DNA from: Diogma glabrata
Lineage: Eukaryota; Arthropoda; Insecta; Diptera; Cylindrotomidae
NCBI GenBank assembly: GCA_963693315.1
Contig: OY856188.1
Location: forward strand, 193,450,322 to 193,514,321
Reading direction: 5' to 3'
Length of the DNA stretch: 64,000 nucleotides
Of this stretch, positions 37,696 through 48,673 are shown piece after piece. Position 1 is the first letter of the stretch; each line of letters starts with the position of its first letter. Both the position numbers and the translations under genes were made by a program. Below the pieces are notes generated by a model. It worked only from the letters and a program-made list of their open reading frames with translations, searched no databases and was not told the origin of the DNA.

Positions 37696-38736
37696 GTCAT
37701 GATGTTACAAATTTTCTTATCTACACCAAATATGTTGTTGGTTTTCAATTGTATGTAAAACATATTCCTAAAAATAAGTGATGATAGTTGATATTATCGA
37801 TTATATCGATTTAAAGCTAAAAATTACGAAATGGGAGCCGCACAAATACTATAAAAAGAAACATAGCTGATCAAACACGAATGGCAATCATGATGAACAA
37901 ACTAATTAAAAATGGTGGGACTTAGCTGGCAACACGTATGCAATAGTAACTTGCAAACGGTAACTATGCATTAATGAATTAAAGAATTCATTAACGAATT
38001 AAATATATACTCTCGCAGGAAGATTTGTAAAATTAAAAATTTTTGATCTATGGGTGTGACAAACCCGCGTACTTAGGTCCATGCTATTTGCATATGAGTT
38101 AGTTTGAGATATCGTATACCACTGGCAACAGCAGTGAGATATCACTAGCCAAAGTGATGTCTTAGGGATGTTGGCGGATGAACTTTTTTCAATCAACGAT
38201 AGCACCCTTAGTCTTAGTTATAGAATATTCTTTGATGATGACACGCTATTTTTTTAAAATAAAATTTGTTGGGTCGTACGAATTACAATGTGAGCAACTA
38301 CAAGTCATAACAACCTTTGAAGAATAAGGTCCCACAACAACATACTTTCTAAGGTGTTGATGGACGCAAATTTTTTGTTTATTTATATTTTTTTAAAAAA
38401 TGAACTTTTTCGTTTGCTCGAAGAAATGAGCTTCCATATAACTATTAAATATACCGGGTTTAATCCTTGAGCAAAACCATGTTTTACATGATCTTGGTAT
38501 ATGCTTCTAGCACTATAAGGATAATTGGTAACCCAATTTAGCTTTGTTCCTACAAATTTGAAAAAAAAAAAGTATTTTATTTTTATTTCCTCCATTTTAT
38601 CATGAAATATTGCCCTATGTCGTTTGTTATTATGTGAAAGGATTTATTATTTAGTTTTCCATTCTTTAAAAAGAATATAAAAACCAAAAAATAAGATATT
38701 TGCGTCCATCATCTTAAAAAACATGATGGTGTGGTC
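37696..38736. other. Mostly unassigned; hAT-like scraps
   Basis: Segments at about 38105-38215 and 38590-38625 resemble 24155-24290 of the hAT element (ATACCACTGG..., TATCATGAAATATTG), so they may be old relatives of that family. No readable coding sequence. Confidence 0.4.
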
Positions 38737-38820
38737 TGTGGAACCTAGGTCTTAAAGGGATTTATGTGTTGTTGTGAGACATATTGTAATTCCAACTACA
38801 CAACACATTTTATTAAAAAA
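38737..38820 (+). mobile_element. 3' tail copy of the CR1-like element
   Basis: The sequence from ACCTAGGTCTTA through ATTTATGTGTTGTTGTGAG to ACACAACACATTTTATTAAA is a diverged copy of 27838-27915, including the 9-bp stem. The insertion is severely 5'-truncated, as is usual for non-LTR elements. Confidence 0.85.
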
Positions 38821-38864
38821 ATATGTCAAATATTTTGAAAAAGCACAAATTTTTTTGAAATTTT

Positions 38865-39190
38865 AGGTGAAAAAGATGATGAACAATGTCATTGAAGCTA
38901 CAACTTTGAATGGAAAATTTAAAGGGGAAGATGTACTGTTGCTACGCATTTCAATGATTCCAACAGAGATGGCATTTGAATTCAAACGTTTAGTTTCCAG
39001 TGCGACTTGCTTTTGCAATTACCATCAACAAAGCACAAGGACAATTGCTGCAAGGATGTGGACTAAGTAGATTTGGAGAATCCCTGCTTCTCACATCTGG
39101 GCAACCTTCTGATCCGGAATACCTTCTGATTTATTCGTGTACGCATCTAGACGGAAAAACCCACCCCCTGTGCCCACAAGCACATGAATA
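38865..39190 (+). pseudogene. Helitron Pif1-type helicase C-terminal remnant
   Basis: The first frame reads KGEDVLLLRISMIPTEMAF then FEFKRL. After a frameshift at about 38995 the next frame reads RLAFAITINKAQGQLLQGCG, the conserved C-terminal helicase motif of Helitron RepHel proteins and Pif1. The final segment resembles the usual C-terminus but is diverged. This is a broken fragment of the helicase that would unwind DNA for rolling-circle transposition. No Helitron ends were found adjacent. Confidence 0.85.
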
Positions 39191-41384
39191 AAGAAATAGA
39201 ATTAAAACGACATTTTGAAATTTTTTCCTTATTAAAATAAAAAATTGTTGTAATAAAAATGACACTATGTAAATTGTATGTTAGGTACGTTTAATTTGAC
39301 TGAAACAACTGAAAAACAACAACAATTGTATTAAATTTTTCGTTGTTTCAAATGCTTCAGATCGAGCACGGCTGTTATAAAAACGAGTTTTCTTGAATTT
39401 TCTTTCTTTTGAGATACCGACAATATGCGACGGGTTTAATGTTAAATGAACAAAAGTTTTACACTATTTGATGTAAAATAAATAAAGTTTTGAGAGATTT
39501 TTAGAGTGATTAAGGTTAAAGTAATTATTTTGATTCACATGAAGCTTGCAATTTTAAATCATTTTTTATTTTCTCTCAGAAAAACTTCTTTAAAACAGTT
39601 TTTGTGTGTTTTGTGTGTAAAATGGCTTTGAACTATGATGTCTCAAATGCAAAGAGCAAATTGGCAGACAACCAAGCATTTTCAATGAAACTTACTTTGG
39701 TAAAGACTGTACGCAATGGATCCCAATCAAGCTTCTTTCATCGCATGTGGTTAGAAAATGAGCCCGGTTCAACGCTTTTTGCAATTGAGAATTGTTAACG
39801 GCGTTACACATCTCATTTTTCACGTACAACACTTGCCACGGCCGAAACTGGGATAAATGTATGTTTTACGTGTGCAACACGTCACATCATAATCTAATTC
39901 ATGCATTGTTTCTTTCTCGTTCATAGAAAAATATAAATCGCAAATTGCTGAAGATATTTGCCTTCAAAAACGCAAAAAATATTTAAACATGAACGTGCGT
40001 TTCTTAGCGAAATTTTACAACAAGGCATTGATAATGGTGAACGTGAACAAAATTACTATACGAGTGACCTTTAACGGGGATAATCAGCAAACTCTCAATA
40101 TCAGGGTAGGAGAAACCTTCTTCATGGCAGCGATTTGATCCCCAAATGACATAGATTTGCAAAATTTAAAATTTGGATGAGGATGAGGCAAAATTTGGCT
40201 GGAAAACAAATATTTTCGTTGGGGTTTCATAATTGAGAAGGGAACGAATTTATTGATACTAAAACATTTTAGTCAAACAAAATTTATACTATATTATTAT
40301 TATATTATTATTTTATTAATGGCCAAACAACCTACCAGAGCTCCTGACATCCCTGGTCAAATTGGTAAGTTGCTTTATTTATTTTTGATCAATGATCTTT
40401 CGTTGGTACAATTTAAAGTATCAGAGCAATTTCACGAAGATTCAACAATCAACAAATAAACCAAATTAAAAAGGGTCGAGTCAAAATGTCGCAAAATTTT
40501 GCTGAACTTGACTGAAATTGCTTTTTAAAAAGTTCATTTAATAATAAAATATTTGATATTTAACATAAAAAAAAATCTGAATCTAAAAATCGCCATTTTT
40601 ATAATTTTCCTTCAGAACAAAATAAACTGATTACCGACAGTCATATGCACAACGAATTTTATCTCTAAAACAAAAAATCATGCTAGTCGTTAACTTTCAC
40701 AAGTTGTTAGATATAAAATAAGCTTCAATTTAGTTTAAAAAAAAAAAAAAAAAAAAGGCTGTGCCATCTTTTTTTCAATTACACCGTTTTTTTCTTATGT
40801 TACACCGTTAAAAATTATTTCAAAAAATTAACAGTGTACATTTTTAAAAACTTTGTTCTAATACCTATTCAACGACATATCATTTATGAAAATCGATTCA
40901 GTAGTTTTTCTACAATCGCTCGTCAAAATTCACTCACATCACAAAATAACAAAAATTGAGGGGCACCCTGTGAAGACCCCTGGTCGAAAAAAAAAATTCT
41001 AAGAGAGCTTGTATTTTTTATTTATCAAAGACTATCTATAAACAAAAAATAATCAAAATTAAAAGGGGTCAAGTCAAAGCGTTGTTGAATCTTCGTGAAA
41101 TTGCTCATCATCTTTAGGTGGTTTAGACCATAATTTGATTTCCATTCATTTAAAATGACAACTTCTTAAACAGTTTCAATCTAAACCTAGTCTTATTTGA
41201 GTTGCAGATCAGCAAGGGCTTAGAGATATATGTTTTAATTCAAACATTTCTGCTTCTAATTTTTCAGAAATAATACACGTAGGTATGCGCAGGTTTATTC
41301 CGATGGATGGTTCTGAAGGCTGATCTTTAGCTTACGGGTAAGTGTGAAGAAGCAAAAAAATTTAAAATAAATGCTCTTTAAAAA
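39191..41384. other. Unassigned DNA, no gene recognised
   Basis: Short ORFs at 39604-39798 and 40253-40459 have no motif I trust. A run of about 20 A at 40738-40757 may end an old retroposed sequence. A segment near 40930-41080 (GAGGGGCACCCTGTGAAGAC) is low-copy in the window. Confidence 0.45.
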
Positions 41385-41950
41385 ATGGCCAGTATACACC
41401 CAATTCCAAAAAAGTTGCTAACACGAATTCAACAAATTACAAACCCATATCAATCTTGTCGGTTGTTGCTAAAATATTTGAGAAGACATAAGTTCGTTAA
41501 TTTTAATAATATGAGCTTCTTAAGTCGTCAAAAATACTTAATGAAAGACAATGCGGTTTCCGTAAAGGAAGAGCGACGGGAAATTTACTTTCTTTGTCCC
41601 ACATATCTGGAACAGCCGGTTGAAAACCTTAGTGAAACTTTCATTGCCGCTCAGCAATTCAAATCTTACTAATGAGCTTGATCCGTTGTATGTTGCTGAT
41701 TTGAAGGTACTCAAATACACTATAGATGAACGCGTGTGTCTGCCTAGATCAAATCAATTTTACCTGAACAGAGTATCAATAGCAGCCCATCTTTTTAAGG
41801 TTCGAGTGACAAGATGTAGTTTTTCAAAGAATTTTTTTTAGCAGAATCTGGCATCTCTGGAATGCCTTACTGACGTGGGTCTTCCTTGATAATTGTAATC
41901 CACAAAACTTTAAAAATAGCGTTCAAAAAATCCTCAAAGAGAATTGATCA
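41385..41950 (+). pseudogene. Non-LTR retrotransposon RT remnant, internally deleted
   Basis: The start (ASIHPIPKK, then a diverged NYRPIS-like region, then QKYLMKDNAVSVKEER, like the motif before GFRKGR) gives the first RT segments. Then a jump leads to a C-terminal stretch around 41640-41940 with RVTRC and a region like FSRTSRIWNALPDVGLP, normally near the ORF2 end. The catalytic middle is deleted and frames are broken. It belongs to a family different from the copy at 26438. Confidence 0.6.
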
Positions 41951-42900
41951 GTAGTGAGTAACCTTAGATCCCTAGTTAGCATCGTATCTTCGATATTCAG
42001 AGATGTTAATTTATAATTTCTTATGGTTCACACTAAATAATGTCTAAGTTTAAAAAACAATACTGAAAAATTATCGGTTGGGGTTGGGGATGAATTCCAA
42101 ATTTTTAAAAATTTAAATAATTGTGGATGTCGAGAAACGTTGGTTGATAAATGATAATTAAACTATATAACGAACATATGGCTTAAAAAAAAGACTTGGC
42201 AAGTTTTGTTTAAAATCACAGACGTCTTTTCAAATTATTATTTTTATCTACAAACCACAATCTGTAATCTTAAAAGCATATATTAAAATTGCGACAAAGA
42301 TGCTATAGCTCAATCCATTTTATTCACTTTTATATCTGCAATTATAATTTTCTCTTTGACTTATTTATAATTCTTTTTGTCCAGCTGGAAATAATATTCA
42401 CAAATTTTATTTAGTTATTTTATTTTAAATGATTTTTTTATTTTTATTGTTACCAAATGTTATGTAAAAAAAATTAAAATTGCTAAACAAAATTGACCAG
42501 ATATAGTAAACAAATTCAATATAATTTAGTTGAGTTTTAAAGTTTATTCATTATTCTATTTAGATTTTAAACAAAATATTTCAACAAACAAACAAAAAAC
42601 TGAATCGATTTTATTACAATAAATTACAATGTTTATGTTATATTTTATTGAATGGAATAGTAAATTTAGATTGAGATTATTATTTGAAAGTCAATAGATT
42701 TAGATATGAAAATATATTCAGCTTTTATGGGATGTTAAGATAACGCGACTGTTTGAAAAACTAATTTATTGCAGCGTGTGTTGACAAGTAATTTTCGTTC
42801 TTATTTAATGACCCAAAAACCAGTCAATTAAATCAACCGAGTCGCGAGTGCCATTTCTTAATGTTATAGAAGGTTTAACGTTGTGCAGAACCACCCCACT
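41951..42900. other. AT-rich DNA, no gene recognised
   Basis: No coding or paired repeat structure was seen. Confidence 0.5.
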
Positions 42901-42916
42901 TGTCTGTCTGGAAACG

Positions 42917-43081
42917 TATAAAATGCGAACATTCATTCGATCAGGTTTAGTATTTCGATGAAAATTATACGAGAAACAAACGATCAGTTTTTAAATCAAT
43001 AAATTATTAGATGAATTCGTTGAAATACAATCTAAAGAAACTCTTGTTTTAGAAACCATGAATCGAAATTCACCACAAGGT
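42917..43081 (+). promoter_or_regulatory. Candidate promoter and short first exon (speculative)
   Basis: TATAAAA at 42917-42923 is followed 26 bp later by a TCAG initiator-like site (42941-42944). An ATG in good context (AACCATGA, 43058) opens a seven-codon reading, MNRNSPQ, that ends at a plausible donor CAAG/GTATAT (GT at 43080). The arrangement fits an insect gene start with a long first intron, but no downstream exon was recognised and chance occurrence is quite possible. Confidence 0.25.
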
Positions 43082-43480
43082 ATATGCACTTAGCTAATCT
43101 TGAAACATTCAAGATAATATACTTTATTAAAACAAATATCAAACAGGGTTAAAAAACGAGGGAGAAAAAAGGAAGAGACATATTTCCTTCGCTGGATCAT
43201 AATCAGCTCCTGATTGAGCTAGCGGGATCAGGCGCTGATTGCGATAACCGGATCAGGATCTGATTGGGATAACCGTCTCAACCAGATTAGTGGGTTTTAT
43301 TTAGGGAGATTTTTCTTGTCAACTAGTGTTATCATATAATATGGTACTAATTACAAACATTTTTGAAATATTTGAACTTTTGAGCTACTGTTGAACAATA
43401 AAATTGTTACAGTCAAGTAAATCGAGGTTGGGGATCTGTTCTTTTCGTTAGGTCTGATACCGTACCACTAGTGCACAAAA
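43082..43480. other. Non-coding, no gene seen
   Basis: A GGATCAG/CTGATT-rich patch (about 43190-43290) has several near-repeats (GCTGATTG, TCTGATTGGGATAACC). Nothing else was recognised. Confidence 0.45.
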
Positions 43481-43990
43481 ATAGTAGCCACCATCACTTC
43501 GATTTTTGCTCTGCTGGCAGTCATTGTGAATGTTCAACTAGCTGAAGTTCAAATCCTGTTGGTATACCGATCTCCCCAATGTTCTGTATACAAGTCACTC
43601 GACTGTGTTAACAATGCACTCGTTGGCAATAATTTGATGACAATTATTCCTCCAAGTGTTGTGATAGGTGACTTTAATGTTGGTTTCAATAAAAATCCTC
43701 AAAACTGGTTCTCAAACTATTTTCTACAAAAAAGTTTATAAAGAAAAATTCATGAACCAACAACAGTTGAAACTGTTGACAACTGAACAACAATTGATAA
43801 TTTATTTTCCAACATAAAAAGTTTATAAGCTGGCGTTATTGAAGCTTTCTTTAGCCACCATAAACAGCTTTGGATAAAATGCAACCCAACGTAAAAAAAT
43901 GCTAACAAAAACTGTTGTTTTCTCAAATATTATATACATGGGACCCTCAGCGAGCGAATTGTATTCGCACTTGCTTGACTTTTTTTCAGT
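43481..43990 (+). pseudogene. Non-LTR endonuclease (APE-type) remnant
   Basis: The reading 43526-43741 has LLVYRSPQCSVYKSLDCVN and VVIGDFNVGF, the YRSP and GDFN motifs of the apurinic-like endonuclease of CR1/Jockey-type ORF2. Further on, AGVIEAFFSHHKQLWI (about 43825-43875) corresponds to the conserved SDH-type end of the domain with Asp replaced by His. A stop at 43739 and frame changes break it. The last part, up to TATTCGCACTTG...TGACTTTTTT, recurs at 49690-49950. Confidence 0.8.
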
Positions 43991-44510
43991 GTAGTAAAAT
44001 AAATTTTTTTTTAAGGAATCAAGTTTGGTTTAGAAAATCGAAAAAGATCGTAATATTTCAAAAACAAATTTCAATGAATTATCGACTGCATAGTTTTTGA
44101 GTTACTACCAAAAACGTGTATTTTATTCCTGATTTGGTTATGTTGAAAATATCATCTATGAACACTAATTACAAAAATATTTGATTGAATCAAGTCTTCA
44201 AGTAGAACTCGGCACAAAAATTGATTGAATTATAATATTGTTACAGCTGGTTACTTTCAGTCATACAGAATGGCAAACAAATTATTTGATTTTGTAACAT
44301 GGGTTGGCCTTTAAAAGAACTGGTGAATAGGTTATCAAATTGCTCTTGATCTTGGCAGACATTTTGTTTTGTTAACCATAACGGTAACGGTTGTTATCGG
44401 TATACGAATTCCATTAAAGTCGTATACAAATTTCAAATATTTCTAGAAATTGTAATTTTTTTATAGGTTATGATAAGGTCGTAAACAAGAACCAATATGT
44501 AACAGTAGGG
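43991..44510. other. Non-coding, no gene seen
   Basis: AT-rich DNA without recognisable features. Confidence 0.45.
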
Positions 44511-44560
44511 TCATTTGAAAGAGCACCTAATTTAAGAAATATCGCAAAATTTTGTAAAAT
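44511..44560 (+). repeat. Stray piece of the 285-bp tandem family
   Basis: TCATTTGAAAGAGCACCTAA and the following AAATATCGCAAAATTTTG match the unit of the array at 48674-49680. Confidence 0.6.
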
Positions 44561-44589
44561 TGTGAAATGCACAAAAAAAACCAGAATGC

Positions 44590-45089
44590 ACAGAAAAAAC
44601 CAAAGTATTGAATTCATGAGCCAAAAGTGAGATTCTTTTCTTGGCATTTCTCGACGTTTTAGGACCTACTGAAGCATAAAAAAGCAAAAAAAAAATGTAT
44701 ATCTGTCTGCCGGCCGGCCAGCCACAACCGACGAAATTTAGAAAACCGCTGGACGGATTTTTCGAAAAATAGGTTTGCTCAATGGGAAGAGCCGAAAGGA
44801 CGCTGTGCTCGATAACTGGTACAGTTCCGGTGTGAAAAAATCGTCAAGTGTGTCAAAACAAGGAAATTTGCATATTTTTTGCTTAAAAAACGTTCAGTTT
44901 AAGTGATTACGAACGAATAGAAACATTGAATATGAAGAAATCTTGATGGTCGGGATTGGTATCTGAGACCGAAAACTAGATAATTGCATTATAAGTTTGT
45001 CAAAAATGTGTTGTCAAGTGTGTCAAAAGAAAGATTTTTATTTATTATTTTACCCAATTTTTTGAAAAAAAAATAAAATTATTTATTTA
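44590..45089 (+). repeat. Dispersed repeat module copy, cut by a Helitron
   Basis: This is the same CTGTCTG/CCGGCCGG and GTGTCAAAA module as at 7745-8220. It stops at 45089, where a minus-strand Helitron begins, and resumes at 46929 with TGACATGAAATTTTATTATT, matching the uninterrupted copy around 8693-8725. Confidence 0.8.
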
Positions 45090-45354
45090 CTAGGAGGGCC
45101 CGGCGTGCTTCGCTACGCTTATAAATAAAGTTTTTGCGTAGACATTTTGTTGACGTAGAAGCAATGATTTCAAAAAGTGGTAATGAGATATGCTAGCATA
45201 TAATTTTTAATTTTTCTTTTTAAACATATGAATGAAAAATAAATCAGAACTCTAGCTGATCAGTTCAGATAAATGAAAAATTAGCGATCAAATAAGTTTT
45301 CAAGTAAGCTTATTTGATCTCTAACTTATTTGATCGCTAATTTTTCATATATCA

Positions 45355-45736
45355 GGGTGTCAATGGTGTCTAGGGTCAAGGTTGTCAAGGGTGTCAAGGG
45401 TGTCAAGGGTGTCAAGTGTGTTAAGGTGTCAAGGGTGTCAATGGTGTCAAGGGTGTCAAGGGTATCAAGGGTGTCAAGTGTGTCAAGGGTCAAGGGTGTC
45501 AAGGGTGTCAAGGTTGTCAAGGGTGTCAAGGTTGTCAAGGTTGTCAAGGGTGTCAAGGGTGTCAAGGTTGTCAAGGGTGTCAAGGGTGTCAAGGTTGTCA
45601 AGGGTGTCAAGAGTGTCAAGGGTGTCAAGGGTGTCAAGGGTGTCAAGGTTGTCATGGGTGTCAAGGGTGTCAAGTGTGTCAAGTGTGTCAAGGAGTGTCA
45701 AGGGTTTCAAGGGTGTCAAGGTGTCAAGGGTGTCAA
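45355..45736 (+). repeat. 9-bp minisatellite (GTGTCAAGG)
   Basis: About 42 units of GTGTCAAGG, with GTTGTCAAG and GTGTCAATG variants, all keep the 9-bp period apart from a few short slips. Because 9 is a multiple of three, all frames stay open (DTLDTL, SRVSRV, VKGVKG); the ORFs at 45326-45759 are artefacts. Confidence 0.95.
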
Positions 45737-45764
45737 CCATTAAAATATTGTCGTACTAATGATC

Positions 45765-45886
45765 GTACTTTTCGTGAGAAATGCTAGCATGTAGCAAATG
45801 CCACTATGCTCACCGGGCCCACCCCACAAAATGTCTACGCAAAAACTTTATTTATAAGCGTAGCGAAGCACGCCGGGCCCTCCTAG
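45765..45886 (+). mobile_element. Helitron 3' end, plus strand, nested
   Basis: The region from ATGCTAGCAT to GCGTAGCGAAGCACGCCGGG and CTAG (45883-45886, followed by T) matches the 3' end of the copy ending at 20506. It lies head-on to the 3' end at 45090. Its own 5' end was not found, so it is either a truncated nested insertion or a rearranged terminus. Confidence 0.8.
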
Positions 45887-46200
45887 TATCTATTATCAAG
45901 AGATGCACCACGTACATCAACACTCATACCATTATCACGTCGACGATACAAAGGATAACCATTCACAGATTCTTTAGTATTTTCAGAAAAAGGTTTTGGA
46001 AAATTCTTACTACATTTACCATCTCTCATACAAACAGAATTGGGATTTAGAGCACCACATGGTCCATGCATCATATGACGTTTCACATATTCATGTAATC
46101 TAGGAAAAAGAATGGGATCAGAGATTTCAGTACATACAAATTTATTAATCATTTCATTTCCATCAATTCTATCTTCATCTGACAAATTTAAGAAACACAT
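45883..46200 (-). pseudogene. Helitron Rep (RepHel) fragment
   Basis: The 105-residue reading contains HMMHGPCGALNPNSVCM (42-58), DGKCSKNFPKPF (60-71) and VNGYPLYRRR (79-88), the Cys-containing block found in arthropod Helitron replication initiators. It precedes the usual LDNRWVVPYN, which is cut after LDNR; the stop codon comes from the CTAG of the nested Helitron end. The HUH nickase motif, tyrosines and helicase are absent. It is a fragment only. Confidence 0.85.
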
Positions 46201-46376
46201 CAGGCAGGAATTAAAGCACCAGTACGATGATTAAAAATATTATGAATGTTAAAATGATAAATATCACGTGCAATTCATTTCTTCATTCACAACATTCATT
46301 TCACCATTAACACCATTCATTTATGAAGAAAAAACAGAAAAATCGAACACGGCTATTATGAAATATTTCTCTATAG

Positions 46377-46515
46377 AAGGCTACCTACAATCAATTTGTC
46401 AATCAATTCGAAAACGAAAATAAACGAAATAAAATTTAGTGTAAAAATCCCCTAAATTTTAATTTTCGTTTTCAATTGATTGATAAATTGATTGAAGGTC
46501 TTTAGCCTGCTTATC
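46377..46515. repeat. Small inverted repeat, ~47-bp arms
   Basis: GGCTACCTACAATCAATTTG through GAAAACGAAAAT near 46379-46425 pairs with ATTTTCGTTTTC through AAATTGATTGAAGG and AGCC near 46460-46510. The arms are close to the loop, giving a tight foldback. It may be a small MITE inside the Helitron. Confidence 0.65.
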
Positions 46516-46928
46516 TTGTTTCGCACAGAAAGAACAAATCAATTTTATGAATTGTTTCTTTAATTTCTAATCAATAGAAAATATTTAAAAACAAAGAAAA
46601 ATAATAATTAAATCAAAGAAAATCAAAGAAAATAATAATAATAAAAAAATAAAGAAAAATAATACTCCTAAATCAATGCATAAACTAAATTGAAATTTGA
46701 AAAGAAAATATAAAATACTAAATAATAATAATAAAAAAACAAAGAAAAAACTTGGGCAATTCCATTTCATATTGTATAGCGGGTGCCGTTAAATTCAAAA
46801 ATACATTTTAATTCGTCTATAACTTTTTTATTTATGATCCGATTTGTGTGAAAAATCTTTAAAATCTAAGGTACACTAATATCAGTTAGCAGTGAAAAAG
46901 TTTTTTTTTAGCGTATTAATATATAAGA

Positions 46929-48000
46929 TGACATGAAATTTTATTATTATTATTGAGAATTATGGCATTATAAGTTTGTCAAAAAAATAATGTCAAGTGT
47001 GTCAAAAAAATGATTTCATTTATTTTTTTAGCTGTTTGTATGACGTAAATGTGACTTGGAAATTTTTGAGTTTGTTATAGTTTTTGAAATATTTTTAGAA
47101 TTTAGAAAAAAGTTTCTATTTTTGATTTTGTAATAATTTTTACAATATTTTTAGAATTTTGGAAAAGTTTTAATTTTTGATTTTATTATAATTTTTGCAA
47201 TATTCTTAGAATTTCGTAAACAAATAGAATTTTTGAACTTGTGAATTTTATATATGTATATATATTATTTATGTATATTTTACTTATGTATATATATTTT
47301 ATATATAAATATATATTTTATATAACATTTTATATATGTATATATATTTTATATATAAAAAAGTTTCAATTTTTGAATTAAAACAAAAAAAGAAATTATA
47401 ACAAAATCAAAAATTTAAATTTTTTCAAATTTTTAAAAATATTGCAAAAACTCATAATTCAAAAATTCAAACTTTTTTCAAAATTCATAAAATATTCCAA
47501 AAATTATAACAAAATCAAAAGTACAATCTTTTTTCAAAATTCCAAAAATTATAATAAAATCAAAAATTTAAACTTTTTTCAAAATTCTAAAATTATTGCA
47601 AAATTTCTTAATTCACAAACTCCAAAATTCAAACTTTTTCCAAAAATCTAAAACTATTGCAAAAATTATAGTGAAATCAAAAATTGAAACTTTTTCAAAA
47701 TTCTAAAAATATGCCCAAAATTCTTACAAAATCAAAAATACCTTTTTTAAAATTCCAAAAATATCACAAAATTTATAATAAAATCAAAAATACAAATTTT
47801 TTTCGAAACTCATAAAATATTACAAAATCAAAAATTCAAAAAACTTTTTCCAAAATTCTAAAAATATCGCAAAAATTATAACAAAATCAAAAATACAAAC
47901 TTCTTTCATAATTCCAAAAATTTTAATAACATCTAAAATTCCCATGTCCAATTTCATGTTCATCACATTTCAATTTTCATGTCATACAAATAATTAATTT
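46929..48000. repeat. Dispersed module remainder and degenerate T-/A-rich repeats
   Basis: This is the continuation of the module cut by the Helitron, then GAATTTTG...TTTTTGATTTTG units to 47200, a TATATATTTTATATAT patch (47235-47365), and the same units in reverse orientation to about 47960. The switch from T-rich to A-rich orientation makes another inverted pair. Confidence 0.6.
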
Positions 48001-48673
48001 TATTTTTTCTTCACAAAAATTGGGTAAAAAAGTTCTGGAGTTGACGGTGGTGAGGGGGTGCAAGGTTGTTGATGGTAACATGGGTTGCTTATTAATTATC
48101 ATCACATCCCACCTACCCCGGTTCTACAACGAACCAGACGCGAGACCCAGATCCCAGTTTTTAGGGTTCCGTTTGTTATACGGAACACTATTGGTGAGAG
48201 TAAAACGAGTTTTTCACATTATATCGATTATCTCGTAATGCTATGGACTTGAAATTTGAGGTGCGTATAAAACTAATCTGTCCACATGAAATTACGGATA
48301 CAAATAAAACTAAAGTGGTTTTCGTTTGGTTTACAGGGGTATGATGTGAGACCTTTGAGAAAATACATTTTTTTATATATTCATGTAGGATATCATATGA
48401 AAGGGCTTCATTTCAGTATTCCTTAAAAATTTATTTTGGAATTTTACGCCTCACCATTTTTTGTATAATTTCGAATAATGATGTTTTTTTTGTTTTCTTA
48501 CCTCGATTAGCTCCGAACCTAACTGATCGAAAATTTTCAAATGTATTTGGAATGATAGAAAAATTAGTACGTTTTTAATAAAAAATATATAAAAGTGTCA
48601 TATTCTCATAATTAGATTTATTAAGGGGGTGGAAAAGAGGGGTAAAAACACTATTTAAAATGTGGTCAATGGG
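48001..48673. other. Non-coding repeat-like DNA
   Basis: TAGGGTTCCGT...TACGGAACA (48169-48190) is a short inverted motif of a kind common in insect repeats. No gene was seen. Confidence 0.45.

Larger units (their letters stand above)
45090..46928 (-). mobile_element. Helitron, minus strand, 1.84 kb, with nested sequences
   Basis: The 5' end (reverse complement TCTTATATATTAATACGCTA) is at 46928-46909 and the 3' CTAG at 45093-45090, preceded by the same GC-rich hairpin as at 20475-20500. The flanking bases are A and T on the element strand. The interrupted host repeat (44590-45089 and 46929-47040) provides an empty-site comparison at 8693-8725. The interior holds a Rep fragment, a 9-bp minisatellite and a second Helitron 3' end in opposite orientation. 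Confidence 0.9.

Noticed and set aside
40040..40175. Possible ferredoxin-like reading (ITIRVTFNGDNQQTLNIRVG)
   Set aside because: The match is to a vague N-terminal pattern only; the Cys ligands of a 2Fe-2S protein are not found and a stop interrupts it.
45326..45759. Repeat proteins with LTPLT, DTLDTL or VSRVSR patterns
   Set aside because: A 9-bp minisatellite keeps every frame open; there is no start context or flanking coding sequence.
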